From Anoplolepis gracilipes (Eukaryota; Arthropoda; Insecta; Hymenoptera; Formicidae), in assembly GCF_047496725.1 (NCBI RefSeq), contig NC_132978.1:4331501-4395500 (forward strand): a stretch of DNA of 64,000 nucleotides, written 5' to 3'. Positions 13,677-25,899 of the stretch are shown in pieces. Every line of letters starts with the position of its first letter. Positions within the stretch are counted from its first letter, which is position 1. Below the pieces are notes generated by a model. It made no database searches. It was not told the DNA's origin and worked only from the letters and a program-made list of their open reading frames with translations. The translations under genes were made by a program, and so were the position numbers.

Positions 13677-16650
13677 ATTTTTATAAAAAAAATTCTATAA
13701 TTTTAAGTCATTTTATAGAAACATAATTTGAAAAAAAAGTTAACTTTTTCAAGATAGAACTAAAAATTAGAGAATGAAAAAGAGAATTATAATACATGTT
13801 CTGTATTTTTCATGTCTTTTTTTGATATACTTAATTACTTATATTTTATTTCTTTTACTTTTCTTAAGTATTTATTCAGTATATTGGCTATCGGACACCT
13901 TTATGGCCTACCTGACTTCTTAGCTCTTTTATAACTGCGAGAAGTGAAGCAGTCAATCAATTCCTCGTCTCATGGATAATATTCAATGAACGTTTTTGAG
14001 CGTATGCATAACTCTGCAATTGCATTTTTCCATCACAAGTAATTCTATCAGCGCGGCATTTTGTGGACAACATGACAAGTCAATATGATATTTCATGAAA
14101 TACAAATAACTTTTCAGTAAAATATTTGAAATATCACTACCTTCAACCATTCACAACCACTGACGGTTATAGTGTTTATGCCAATCTCATTGTATATATT
14201 CGCATTCTCGACAAATCTACCGGGAAGATATCTCTCGATGCAATGTACAATCGATTTCAACAATCCGCTCTATAGACAGTAACTATGTTCGATGCATTTC
14301 AAGGAAATTGTTTCATCACAAATCTACATTCGTATATAATCCGATATTCGTAGTACAAAGCAGATAAAGCAGTCGGTGAAATATGCATTATTGGATATGT
14401 AGCAGATCTCAAATTCTCTAATCGAATCTTAATCTTCAACAAAAAAAGTAATTCAAATACAAACGACATGCTAAATAATGGTCTGTTTTTAGTTTCGAAA
14501 ATAGATCGATTTTCTATCCTGCAGTTGTTTAGAATTCATAAAATTTCATTAACTTGCTTTTTTATTGTTATTACGAAGAACATTTTCCGTAATTGTAGCT
14601 AGCAGCTGAAATAGCGATAACCGTTAATGTAACATAAAATACAGTTACAAATATTAAATACTATTACAAGCTATACCATTAATTGCACTCTTTTCGCGTG
14701 CATTTCGTATTATCGAAACGATAACGTCAGACTGTTAAAAAAAGATTATAGTTGTCGAAGTGAGCACAGTCTTGCCATATCGAAAATTGCATTCATTCAA
14801 TTGTGTCAAATTGTTTTCAAAGAGAGTACGTTAAAATCCGGGTCATTCCTTGAGACTAGAAGAAAAATGAGGGAAAAGTACATGAAATGCAATCATTTTC
14901 GAACGAATTCTGACAGCTCTTTCAGAAGTAGTTAACCATATATAATTTCTTTTACTTTTTATTTCTGTTTATTATGCATCACTAATAACTGTATACTGAA
15001 ATTGCTCGCAAAATATTAGATAAATACATTGAACGATGCAGAGATTCGTAAACGACGAAAAAATTTTCAATACTGCTTAATGAGACCCTGGAACAAACGA
15101 TCCTCTTGCCTCATCGTTTTTTCTCTCGCTTTTTTCTTTTATTTTTTTTATCTTTTAAAGCGTTGAGATCAATGGAGAGAATCCATTGGCTTAATGCTTT
15201 AAAGCAGATATCACCAACAGAAATAAAGAAAAGGAACTCTTGCTTTTCTTTATCTCCTGACACAATTACGCTTCCCCCCCCCCCCCCTTGTCGATGTTTA
15301 AGCGATTAACAAATCGCACATTGCAAATGCAGGATACAAACTGAATTTATCGCAGCTGATTCATTAGTAAAGAATGAATCATTGGCAAAACAGAAACAGG
15401 AAAGCGTGCGATAATATTGTTGCTTGGCAAACTATCAAGAAAAATCAACAACTATTTATGTAATAAATTATTCTTTTTTTTTTCATGTTCCAACAATTTA
15501 AGTATCCAATCAATAATTACATATAATTTTATTTTCTGAGAAAATATTAAAATAAAAATATTTTATTTATTCCTATTAAGTAATTTATAGGATCTAAATA
15601 AAATTATTGAGTTTAAAGTTTTTTTAAAGATAATTCTTTCCATTTTACAGAGAATTATTTTTAAGATCCTAAAATTAGTTTTTTGAGAAAATTATATCAT
15701 ATAAATTTTTTAAAAAATCATATTTTTTTATACAAAAGAGATTCTGTATAGTTAATTCCTGTATAATTAATTATAAAAATAATTACATACATTACGGTAA
15801 AATGAAAAAGTCGCAAGTAAAAAACAAATGCTAATGAGTGTGGGAATGATTAGATCGAGTTTTCTCCCAAATTAATTTTTCATATTTTAGTATTCTTAAA
15901 AGAAATATATTCGTCATTTTTTACAATTAGATCTGATTTATCGCCTCGTATCGTGTCTTTATAAATAATCTGATATATTAATGTAGATCCTATTTTACGT
16001 GAAATATTCAGTATGATACATTACTTTCATTCGAGAGAATATTGAGAATATTATATTAGACAAAGTTATATTATATCATGTTACATGCATCAAAAGGCCT
16101 TCATTTCATCTTTGGAACAATATGAAAACTGGAAGCCTGTTCAGTTGAGTTTATTCAACAATCGAATTACATCAAATAATCGATGATAAGGAAACTCGCA
16201 ATATAATATTCGCAGTTTATATATTTTTTTGGATTATTTTAGTTTAAACATTTAAATATTTATTTATAAGTATATAAACTTTTTAAAATAATTACATAGA
16301 TAAATTTAATAATAGTTTATTAAGTGTCAATACATTAAATTGAATATGAAAAAACCGTTATATTCATTAAATTCTTCATCAAATATTATATAATATCGTT
16401 GCATAAAATTCTTGTTGTTTTCGTTTGCCAAGAAAATGGTACAATTTAAAATAATTGTACATAAATTTGATGATAGTTTATCATTTGTTAATACTAACGT
16501 AGATATGAAAATGTAAAGTAATCAATTACGTAAACCTTCGTTAAATATGCATAAAATACGCGTCGTTTCATCAGCCGCCAAGTCATTCGCCAAGATAATT
16601 GCTGTTCATAATTGTAGTTTTGCATCATCAAACGCATTAAAATACACGTA

Positions 16651-16730
16651 TGCTTATTCATTACTATTGCATTAATATGGAAAACTTTATTGCTTATTCA
16701 TTACTATTGCATTAATCTGGAAAACTTTAT
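16651..16730. repeat. 40-bp tandem duplication
   Basis: 16651-16690 and 16691-16730 are identical except for one base (atatgg versus atctgg), which indicates a recent local duplication. Confidence 0.95.
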
Positions 16731-18209
16731 TTAGTTTTTAATTAACAAAATAATGTAATCATTGATAAGTTCTTTTCGGTTCTTCGCCCTTACATGTTTT
16801 ACATTTTACCACGGTACGAACGTTCGATCAAGTTGATTGCGTTCCTTTATTTTCAATAATAAAGCCGTTAAGTGAAGCCTGGCTCGCTCGGTACTCGCAA
16901 AATTTACGAGCCACTACGCTAGGAATTTCCCCGGGGGAGTGTCGACTAGTTTGGATATCGATTGACAAACAGGACCTCTTATTAACCGTTCTGCCTCGAT
17001 ATCTGATCGAAAAGCTTCCGTTGACAGATCTGTCGGTAGGGATTCATAAATAAATCTACGCGAGTCCTATCTTGTTGATTGATAAGGCTCGAAGCTATCG
17101 TGACGTAATTTGTCGCGATGATAGAAAATTCTGAAAATTTTCTAATACCGGCACTTGCGCGCAAATGTATGCATACCATTATATTATTTAATGCATCGTA
17201 TATTCCAACCATTTGTGAATATACGATGTATAAATCTAGTGCTTTGATAAATCTGATAATAATATAAAATCCTATTAAACAGCACGTATTCATAAGTGAT
17301 AGAAATTGTTACAGCTAAATGTAATAATTTCATGGATTATTTTGATCTTTCTGTTTTTTATCAATACAGCAAAAAAAGTAATAAAATGTAGAATCTCTTT
17401 TGTATAAAAGAATATTATTTCTTAAAAAAATGTATATGATATAATTTTCTTAATTAAAATTATGTAATTATGTAATCATATATCTTGTAATTAACTATAA
17501 CATTAATATTATTATAATAATATTATTATAATAATATTAATAAAATATAGTAACATAAAAGAAACTAATTTTGTAATAATAAGTTATTAATATCACAAAT
17601 AAAATACACCAAGAGAAAAGGAGAAAGAAACATGCAATATAAGTTTAAATAAATTCATGTATGTAAATAAATTCATAACTAAAATGTGGAATATAATATG
17701 AATAACAAATTGCATTAAATATATTACAATATTTTATTAATAAAAATGACTCAAAATTATTAATATTTAATAAAACGTAATGATTAAATAAATTTCCATT
17801 TAGAAGAATTTATGGATATGCATTTAAAGTCTCTTATTTACTATTACTTTAACTTTTTTCTTTAATATAAAATAAATTAAAAATTGATTTAATATAAATA
17901 ATAAAGACATATTTGTCGTTATGTTATACAAAATAATTCAATGGAAAAATTTTAAATAACATATATTATAAATCTTCTTTAAAAAATGTGCTTTAATAAC
18001 AATGTTACTTTCAAGTACATATCAGTAATTAGCAACTGAATCATAAATCAATCCATTCTCTAATTGGAATCCTAAGTTATAGAGCAATGACCTTTAGGGT
18101 TAATTATAATGGAGATAAGTATTGTTTCGCCATCCATTGTATATGCAAATATTAATTGTATATAGAATATATATATATTATATATTCTATAAGAAAGATT
18201 TTACGTTGG

Positions 18210-18211
<2 letters not shown>

Positions 18212-18267
<56 letters not shown>
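18212..18267. repeat. TA microsatellite
   Basis: About 56 bases of uninterrupted TA. ORFs that read through it as Ile-Tyr repeats are artefacts. Confidence 0.95.
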
Positions 18268-18270
<3 letters not shown>

Positions 18271-18303
18271 GAATATATATACTGGGAATCTTGTGTATAT
18301 ATA

Positions 18304-18690
18304 TATACACAGGATTCCCAGAATTTGCGGACACGGAGTACACAGCGTGTTCGTGTCAAAAGAAGCAACTTTTTCTTCAGCAAAAATGTCGAAGGATCAA
18401 TTTCCAGTTATAAGCAATTGAAAAAGACGGGTTTTTCGCAAACCAAACTTTGTAGAATTAAAAGATTAACACACATATATTCTGCAGTTAATTTTAGGTA
18501 GAGTTTACTTTACTAAAATTTTTATTTAAGACTTAGTTACAGAGATATATAATAGCAAAATTTGTATAATAGAAAACTAGCAAAAAATGATAATTTTTCT
18601 CGACATTTTTGCTGAGGAAAAAGTTGCCTCTTTTGGCACAGATAATCACGTTGTGAATTCCGTGTCCGCGAATTCTGGGACCCCCTGTAT
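18304..18690. mobile_element. Fold-back MITE-like element with ~95-bp inverted arms
   Basis: The left arm (about 18304-18389: cacaggattcccagaatttg, gcggacacgg, then a stretch ending gcaaaaatgtcg) matches the reverse complement of about 18595-18690 (cagggggtcccagaattcgc, ggacacgg, ending gcaaaaatgtcg) with scattered mismatches. Both outer ends abut TATA sequence, as if the element had inserted in a TA tract. The ~200-base interior has no ORF. A diverged relative lacking the paired arms lies at 31080-31285. The family is not identified; a non-autonomous DNA transposon is the likeliest class. Confidence 0.65.
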
Positions 18691-18721
18691 ATACATATAT
18701 ATATATATATTCAAGTCAAAA

Positions 18722-18724
<3 letters not shown>

Positions 18725-18762
<38 letters not shown>
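18725..18762. repeat. GA microsatellite
   Basis: About 38 bases of pure GA dinucleotide, just beyond the right edge of the fold-back element. Confidence 0.95.
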
Positions 18763-18766
<4 letters not shown>

Positions 18767-19283
18767 GGTGTGTCATTTAAAAAATATGTATGTATCTTGC
18801 CAACGTAAAATCTTTCATCATTGATCAACAAAACAAGACATTTTTGTTTCCTAATTTTTACTGAAATGACACGCGTTACATTGATTATTATGGAATTGAA
18901 GATCAAAAGGTTATCTTTTCTTATATTCATTGACTATGTGTGTAAAAATGATCTTTAATGAATGAGCACTGATAAAACAATGATAATTTTGCATTTATCC
19001 ATCATTATCTCATATTATCAACTATTTCTAATCATTCTTTTCTATATTATTTGCATTATACATATTATTATTGTTTGTATTACATACATCTTTATTTTTT
19101 ACAAAGTACATTAACTAGAAGTTTTTAGTAAATCTCAAAAATATTTTAAAATGTGTACACATAAATTGTACACATATTTGCTATATTTGCAAATTTATAC
19201 ATCAAAGACTTTCAATTTACAGCATTACTTGTTTTAACAAACATGACATATAGAAAACTCTATTTTCACGAGTTGATAAACAT

Positions 19284-22200
19284 TCAATCATTCACAAGAT
19301 GAAGGACGCAATCTCTGCTGATACCACTTTCCTTTAAAGATGCATTTATACGTTCCAATCTCTTTGACGAATATCTTTAAAAAATTATATTAATTGAAAA
19401 ATCAAAAATGCAAATAGATAGAAAATGAAACACACTCCATAAATTAACAACAAATTAATGGTATCGTTAATATCGAAATGTCAATCAATAAAATAAATCA
19501 GATATCTTTTTACCCGCTCAATACAGCTTTATATCCTCTATGTCCGGATGTTTGCATAGCTTTATCAAGTAATTCGTATAATTTCGCCACCGATTCGTCA
19601 GCAAACACATGCACCAAATATACAGTACTACCAGTTAATGATCTAACTTTCAATCGCAACTCACCGGGTTTTCCAGTTGCCTCATTAATCTGATGTAACA
19701 ATGGAGGCTAAAACAATAACACTTGAATTTTTATATAAATTTTATATCATATTCAAATGCATTTCACTTTTGGCAAAACATTATTTTTCTCATATTTTGC
19801 TGTTGACAGTCAGACGTATTTCTCACCGTACTTTTCCTTGCATAAGTAGCTGATTTTGAGACGCGAGGATGTTTCGTCGTAGAACATCCAGAGATGAGAT
19901 TGGCGATCTTGAGTTCGCCGATATCATTAAGTTCTGCTGTGCTCGAAGCCTTTGACCGTAATATCGATTGTATACCAATATTTAATCGTCCTCCAGATAA
20001 ACTAGCTGATTTGGAACGCGGCCGAAGGCGACTTCCAGCAGTCCCCGGCCGACTAACAAAGTTCAATTTGAATATAATTTAATCGAAAATAAATGAAACT
20101 ATGATTTATGTCAAATTAGGCAGGAATAAATGCTAATTTTATTTCTTATTTATCTGATGCGAAAGAAAACCTGGATGACGATCTCTCGGAAGAACTGTAA
20201 TATCTTGTCCTGTTGTTACTTTGAGTTTTCAAAGCATCCCTCGACAAGAATGGTTGCTCATTCGACATATCAAATTCCATATTTTTCGTAGCTAATTCTC
20301 TCTTTTTTTCAAAATAATAATATTTGTTATATTTTGGGATATAAGAATTTTACTAAAGAGTTGTCGATAACTTTACTTTTTCTCGTCGACTACTTCGTGC
20401 CAACTCAGCATTAATATGAGACTGAAGATGAGAACTCGAACAAGCATTATTATGTGAAGCCATAATTTGCGATCTCAAAGAGAATAAATCAGAAGAAGGT
20501 GTTTCCAAAGAGATTCTAGATTTCAATAAACTAATATAAAGTGTAAAAATCGATTATAACCTGGCTAACAATTTAGAAAATGTTTTTTTATATATAATTA
20601 TAAGAAACAATAGATAAATTTAATTATATTTTGCATTTGAAGATATATGTTAATATGATAAATTTTTAAATATTTATTTGTTCTGACTAAGCAATGATAA
20701 TACCGATTTGTTTGAAGAGATAAAAGTGGAATATTCTCAGAAGTGTTATCTTTTGATGAAGAATGGATACGACCAGATCTTTGAAAAACGGTATTTGATC
20801 TGCGCGAGTTAGTTGATAATAAGCTATCTACTGCAGATTGTTTTCCCAACCGATATCCTTGACCTGGAAAGCTCGCGGTGTCGCTTACATATAATTCCGT
20901 TCTGTAATCTTCTATCTACAAAAGAAAATAAAAAATTATGACCGCCAATTAAATTTTTGTTAGCTAATAATCGATTTTGCATTAATCAAAAGAATTCGTA
21001 GTAAAAAAAAATGCAAATAACAAATCATATATCCTAAAATCTTATTTGACAAATAATTCACTATAAAGGGTACTCCATTAGGATATCCTTGCTGCAATTC
21101 AGACGGAAAGTATCCATCCAGAATATCGCGAATGAACGAGCTTGTAGTCGGATCATTGTAAGGTCGCAATGCTCCTTCTTTGACGATCATACCGTTTTTG
21201 TAAAATTTCAACGTTATGCAGGACGGAGTCTTCAATCATAAAATGTATAAAGAAAACGTTGATTGCCAATTAACAAAATATGAGTAAATTACTACATTAA
21301 TTTCAATGACTGATCAACAATTAACAAATTAATTTAAGTTTGACATTTAAAATGTATCTTATTGAAAAATATATTACATAATTAAGCATGTGATACTTTG
21401 CTTCGTTATTTCTGTAATGTACGCGACGTTAAAACACGCTTTACAAATTAGAATAATACTTTAAAGGTCGCTCCTCCTCCTTTTTCGTTATGGTGAATGT
21501 GAACTTCGCCCTTTCCCGCGGCTAGATTCAACTGATCGATATTCGCAACTAACTGATCATAACAGGCGTCGAGATAATTACTACAACGAAATTACTAATT
21601 ATTAAATCGATTGCTTTCACTTCAAACTAATAATGTTTATTTTAGTTACTTGCTATCGCCATCTATATTCATCGCGTTTTTCGCATCACCCACCCATGTC
21701 AGTCCATAATCAGCTAAGAACTTCTGCAATATCGCAATGTTGTAATTGCTAATTTTTGCTATCAAGCACGAATATCTATAAAACATAAATTTAAACCTCC
21801 ATTTCGACGATCTTGTGTTCTAACGTCAGACATCGTTGATAGAAATATTCGGAATTATTAGCCTGAGTTCGTTGCTCTTTTTTCCGCAAGAGTTCCTGAT
21901 TTTTGTACTTAGCTTCCCATTCTTTGATCTATGCCAAAATAATATCATATATCATCCAAAGAAGCGAAGTCAAAATTAAATTTAAATTTAAACTAAAAAC
22001 ATGAAATTAGAAGAGTATCTTTCCCCCCCCCCTCCCACACCCCAAAAAAAACAAAAATTACATATAATTAAAAATAATTAGCGAAAGAGAGAAATAAAGA
22101 CTACGTGAAGATATAAATATATTCAATATTATTTTATAAATAAAAACAAATAAAAAATACTCGCAAATGTAATTAAATCCAAGAAAGATTAGTTTTCTGC

Positions 22201-23149
22201 CAAAAGTTTGTCATAAATTATTAGGTAGTATTACATTCCTAGATTAAGAGAAGCGTACAGCGAACCTTCCGCTTTAAGCGACCGATTTCCTGATCTTTGG
22301 TTCGTAATCCCTCCTCGGCTTTCGTTAAAACGGTTTGCATCTTTCGCATTTGTGACTCAGCCAGATGCAATTGTTTCGTTAACATACTAATGAGCTCACT
22401 TTCTGAAATCAGTGCGATAACAATGATATAATTATATAATTTCAAATAAAACATGGAAATTACGAACGTTCTCTCTAATTTCATGTGTAATACACTTTGT
22501 ATAAAGTGTTGTAATAATGTGTTAACAAATTTCCATTATATATTCGTTATTAAATATTAACTCTTCTCAATGTATACTACACGCATTATTATAAAATTTT
22601 TTAAAAACCTTCTTCGATTACACTATTTACAGGAATGGAGTTCTTAGTCATCTTGGAAGCATTATTCCACAATTTTCTCGAGGAAAAATTCGCATTGGAA
22701 ACCTGACAGCAAACATGTAAATAAAGTTTGGCATATTCTTTTGCACTCTATATACATATATAATAAAATATATTGCACAGTTACCGTTCTATTGATTTGA
22801 TTCGAAGATTTGTTATAATCGAGAACAACTTTGTCTTCCGAAGGATCTGTTTTCAGAGTTTGAGAATCTTTTGTTGTAGTGTTTGTTATACATGATGGCG
22901 AGGGCAATACCTTCAATCTAGTAAAATGCTACGTTATTTTATCTTAACAAGCAATATATTAGTAATTGCTAATAAAGTGTACATTTTTCATTGTTGTATA
23001 AATGTGACATATGCTAATATAACCTACTTGCAATTGTTATCGTGTGATAAGAATAATGAATTTCTTGGAAGTCTCTTTCTCGACTGAATTGAGGAATTTC
23101 CCTGGCTCATGTTTTGGATGATAGCGTTAATGAACGAATTCGACAACAT
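19284..23149 (-). CDS. UBXN11: UBX domain-containing protein 11-like (coiled coil, SEP and UBX domains)
   Basis: Complete gene, predicted 662 aa. Exons in coding order: 23149-23028, 22917-22785, 22702-22609, 22402-22266, 21928-21797, 21723-21650, 21580-21460, 21229-21062, 20915-20704, 20530-20377, 20301-20171, 20052-19827, 19707-19514, 19374-19284. All phases agree and total 1989 bases including the stop. Start: the ATG at 23149 is in frame with, and 13 codons upstream of, another at 23110. Residues about 115-205 form a charged coiled coil (LHLAESQMRKMQTVLTKAEE). The exon at 21229 encodes an SEP domain (ITLKFYKNGMIVKEGALRPY, then FPSELQQGYPNGVPF). Ser/Arg-rich low-complexity sequence follows to about residue 565. 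The last two exons form the UBX fold (LRLKVRSLTGSTVYLVHVF and GYSSKRLERINASLKESGI). SEP plus UBX proteins bind p97/VCP; in mammals UBXN11 binds Rnd GTPases. I rank UBXN11 over the p47 family because of the N-terminal coiled coil and the FPSELQ-type SEP motif. Confidence 0.87.
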
Positions 23150-24369
23150 TTACATAAATTTTCTTACGTCGCCAAAAAATAGTTATTCGTCCGAAGTTGT
23201 ATGTACAATATACGACGTAAGAAAAGTCGATTTAAATAGATTCAACGTAAGGGAGGTACATAATTGATTGTTAATTTACAGCATGTAAGAACAAAAACAA
23301 ATTTTCATTTAAAACTTTTATTTTTCAGCAATATGTATTTTATTCATCAATATTTATTTTAAAAATAACACATTAGAGATACTATATTTTAATAATGTTT
23401 ACTTTCTCTTTTTACAGCTATATTTTTCTATTTGTAATTTTCAATTAATACAATATCCGATATAGCGTAATTTAAAATTTTGTACGCCTTATTTCACACA
23501 CTTTACTTCGGACAATTGTAATTTATTAGGAACAGATTTTAAAAGTTTTTATTCTAACTGTACAAGAAGTTTAATAGTCCAATCGCACTTGAAAGACTAA
23601 AATAGTAAAAAACCTTCAATAGATCGACTTTGAACTAAAATTACAAGTGGTGATATATATTCAGTGAACATGAAAATTAAAAAATAAAACCGCTAATACA
23701 TTATTTACATTGTAATTTAAAAAGTTACAATAAATATATAATATAAAATATAAATAATCATAATTATAAATTATGAATTATTTATTAATAGATTAAAAAT
23801 TAATAGTAGATTTTGCGTATAAGATTACTTTTGCAAATATTAAATTGTCAATATTATTAATTATTTATTAGCAGATTAAAAATTAATAATAGATTTTACG
23901 TATAAGATTACTTTTGCAAATATTAAATTGTCACTACTTGAACAATTTAGTATTTCTTTCTACAAAAATAAAAATCTAATAAATCTAATAAATGTTTACA
24001 ATTAAAGATATTTTTATATTAAGAAATACTTTTAAAAAGATTTATTTTTTTGAGCTAGACTCTTTAAAATGTAAAAAAAGATTAATTTCTCATGTAGCCT
24101 CAAAATCTACTTAATTTATTAGATGTATTCTTGAAAAAAATATTTAGCTACATCATTTATTTATTTAAAAGAAAATGTTTTACTTTCAAAACTATTTCCT
24201 CAAAATTATTAAAAAGATCATATCTCGTAAAATACATTTAAAAGAATGCTATATATAAACCTGAATATTTAAAAATTTATTTCTTAAAAACGAAGAGAGA
24301 GAGAGAGAAAGATCATTTATTATTAAAGAATTAGTCTTTAAATGAATCATTATTAATGCTGATATCATC
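23150..24369. other. 5' flank of the UBX gene; non-coding
   Basis: AT-rich sequence upstream of the minus-strand start at 23149. It contains a ~83-bp-period tandem duplication at 23777-23933. No ORF or RNA gene is supported. Confidence 0.6.
23777..23933. repeat. Tandem duplication, period about 83 bp
   Basis: About 23777-23850 and 23860-23933 share a 74-base segment with a few differences; both copies end tgcaaatattaaattgtca. Confidence 0.9.
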
Positions 24370-24900
24370 TCGCTGATGAGTCACACATTTAACTCGCTCA
24401 TCATGTGTTACAGCACTGCGCGTCGGCGCAGTGACTTTCAATCGATCACGGTATATCGCTTGTATTCGGGTCACGTGAACAACAGCGTCATCAAAGAGAC
24501 CGACGTAACAAGCGATTACATCGCCGGCGGTCGTGTGTCTAGTGCGGCGTGTCATCCGCTACCGCGTTTTCTCAATTTTGTTGGGTGTAACGAATTTTCT
24601 TCGCTCATCGACGACAGTGGGTGAACCTGAAACGCCAATACCGCGGCATCGGATAATTATTGCGTGTGCCGCGTCGCGTGGATGAAGATGCCGCGCAAGA
24701 GAATGCTGATGCTTCACGAGGTATTCGCTGGACGAAGGAACGATACAAAGGTGAGTCTCCGATCGACTGTCCTTCGATTTGCGTGATAGTTTACACGAGC
24801 TCGCTCCTAAAAACAGCTGATCATTGACCACGTGGCAGTTCATAGATACCGAGGAAGTCGGCATACACTTAACCTCAAAACGAGTAGTGGTCATGGATAT
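24370..24900 (+). promoter_or_regulatory. CpG-rich island with a candidate plus-strand 5' exon
   Basis: This patch is clearly richer in GC and CpG than its surroundings, as insect promoters often are. Within it an ATG at 24682 opens 23 codons that run to a strong donor (acaaag|gtgagt, intron from 24751). If this exon were spliced to the non-coding leader exon of the SLC17 gene at 30769, the ATG would form a short upstream ORF ending at TGA. It could equally be the first exon of an unseen transcript or chance. The link to SLC17 is inference only. Confidence 0.3.
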
Positions 24901-25899
24901 GTCAATGACATATCCTTTCTAGGGTATCGATATCAACTTATCTTCCTATTGTTTCGCGATTTATCGTCCCTAAGAACGTCATAATCAAGGTAAAATATCA
25001 ATATATAAAATTTACGCTGTTTCAACATCTTTATCTAACATTCATCGAAGCCTTGACGTACCGACGTACTCTATCATTTGGCGCCATTAATTGTAAGCTG
25101 ACAGAAGTTTTTCCTTCGATAATGCTTAGGAATAATTTTTTACAAAGTTAGAACTTTTGTGTTGTCCACTCTCTATTTTTCTCTATATGTAAAAAAATTC
25201 CGAACTTGTTTGACTTCCTCACTTTGGAAATAAAAAGTTAAAGGTAAATTAATAATGACATTAGCATAAGAAGAATTGTAGAGTTTCTCCCTAACCATTA
25301 ATTATCATATGAAAATTATATATAATCTTGTTTATTTCAATTTATATTCATTATCCGAGGAATTATTCAAAACAAATTCCGAATTAACTACTCAAAAAGT
25401 CAATGTAAGTCAAGTCAATTATTAAATGTAAATTATTATCACAAATTGCAATTTTAATTGGAATTATTAACGAGAAAAATATAATAACATAACAATATAA
25501 AAAAATAAAGTCAAACGTGTAAATTAGTTCTCTTCCTCTCTATAAGTTTCTTAAAAATTGATAAAACTTATTGTGATGATAAAATTGGAATTACAACTGT
25601 TAATGAAAAATATAATAATACAATAATATAAAATAATAAGAATAAACAGAAGTTTATATAAAAAAAAAGTTAATCTACTTTCTATAAAAAATTTCTTTTA
25701 AAAATGATCATTTACTATCATTACATTTTTTTATCGTTTTTATCATGTACCATTAAAATGAAATTAATAGTAATTATGATTAAAAATTTCTAGGAAACTA
25801 ACCACACATTGTTAAAATACATATAACATAAAACATCTGTAATGTCTCTTTCTTATTTATAGTTACTCAGAACTGAATAGAATTTTTATCAGGTTAGCT
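24901..25899. other. AT-rich non-coding DNA
   Basis: No exon, RNA gene or element is recognisable. A weak internal similarity occurs between about 25440-25520 and 25575-25650 (both read ttggaatta, then aatataataa), suggesting an old local duplication. Confidence 0.5.

Larger units (their letters stand above)
11301..18281. other. AT-rich intergenic region without recognisable genes
   Basis: Seven kilobases between the receptor gene and the UBX gene. Contents I can see: an ATA/AAT run at about 11570-11600, a TA/TG microsatellite at about 12329-12366, an AT hairpin with 21-bp arms at 13610-13676, a 14-base C run at 15274-15287, a 40-bp tandem duplication at 16651-16730, and a GC-richer island at about 16800-17290. 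No ORF has protein-like composition with splice context. Confidence 0.6.

Noticed and set aside
15106..15309. ORF with Phe-rich start and polyPro end
   Set aside because: Depends on a T-rich tract and a 14-base C run; no coding character.
16982..17293. 103-codon minus-strand ORF in a GC-richer island
   Set aside because: No recognised motif and no splice context; composition is compatible with chance.
18122..18421. Ile-Tyr repeat ORFs on both strands
   Set aside because: Artefact of the TA microsatellite.
24331..24894. Overlapping ORFs on both strands in the CpG-rich block
   Set aside because: Open frames on both strands reflect base composition; only the short splice-bounded ATG segment at 24682 was kept as a candidate.
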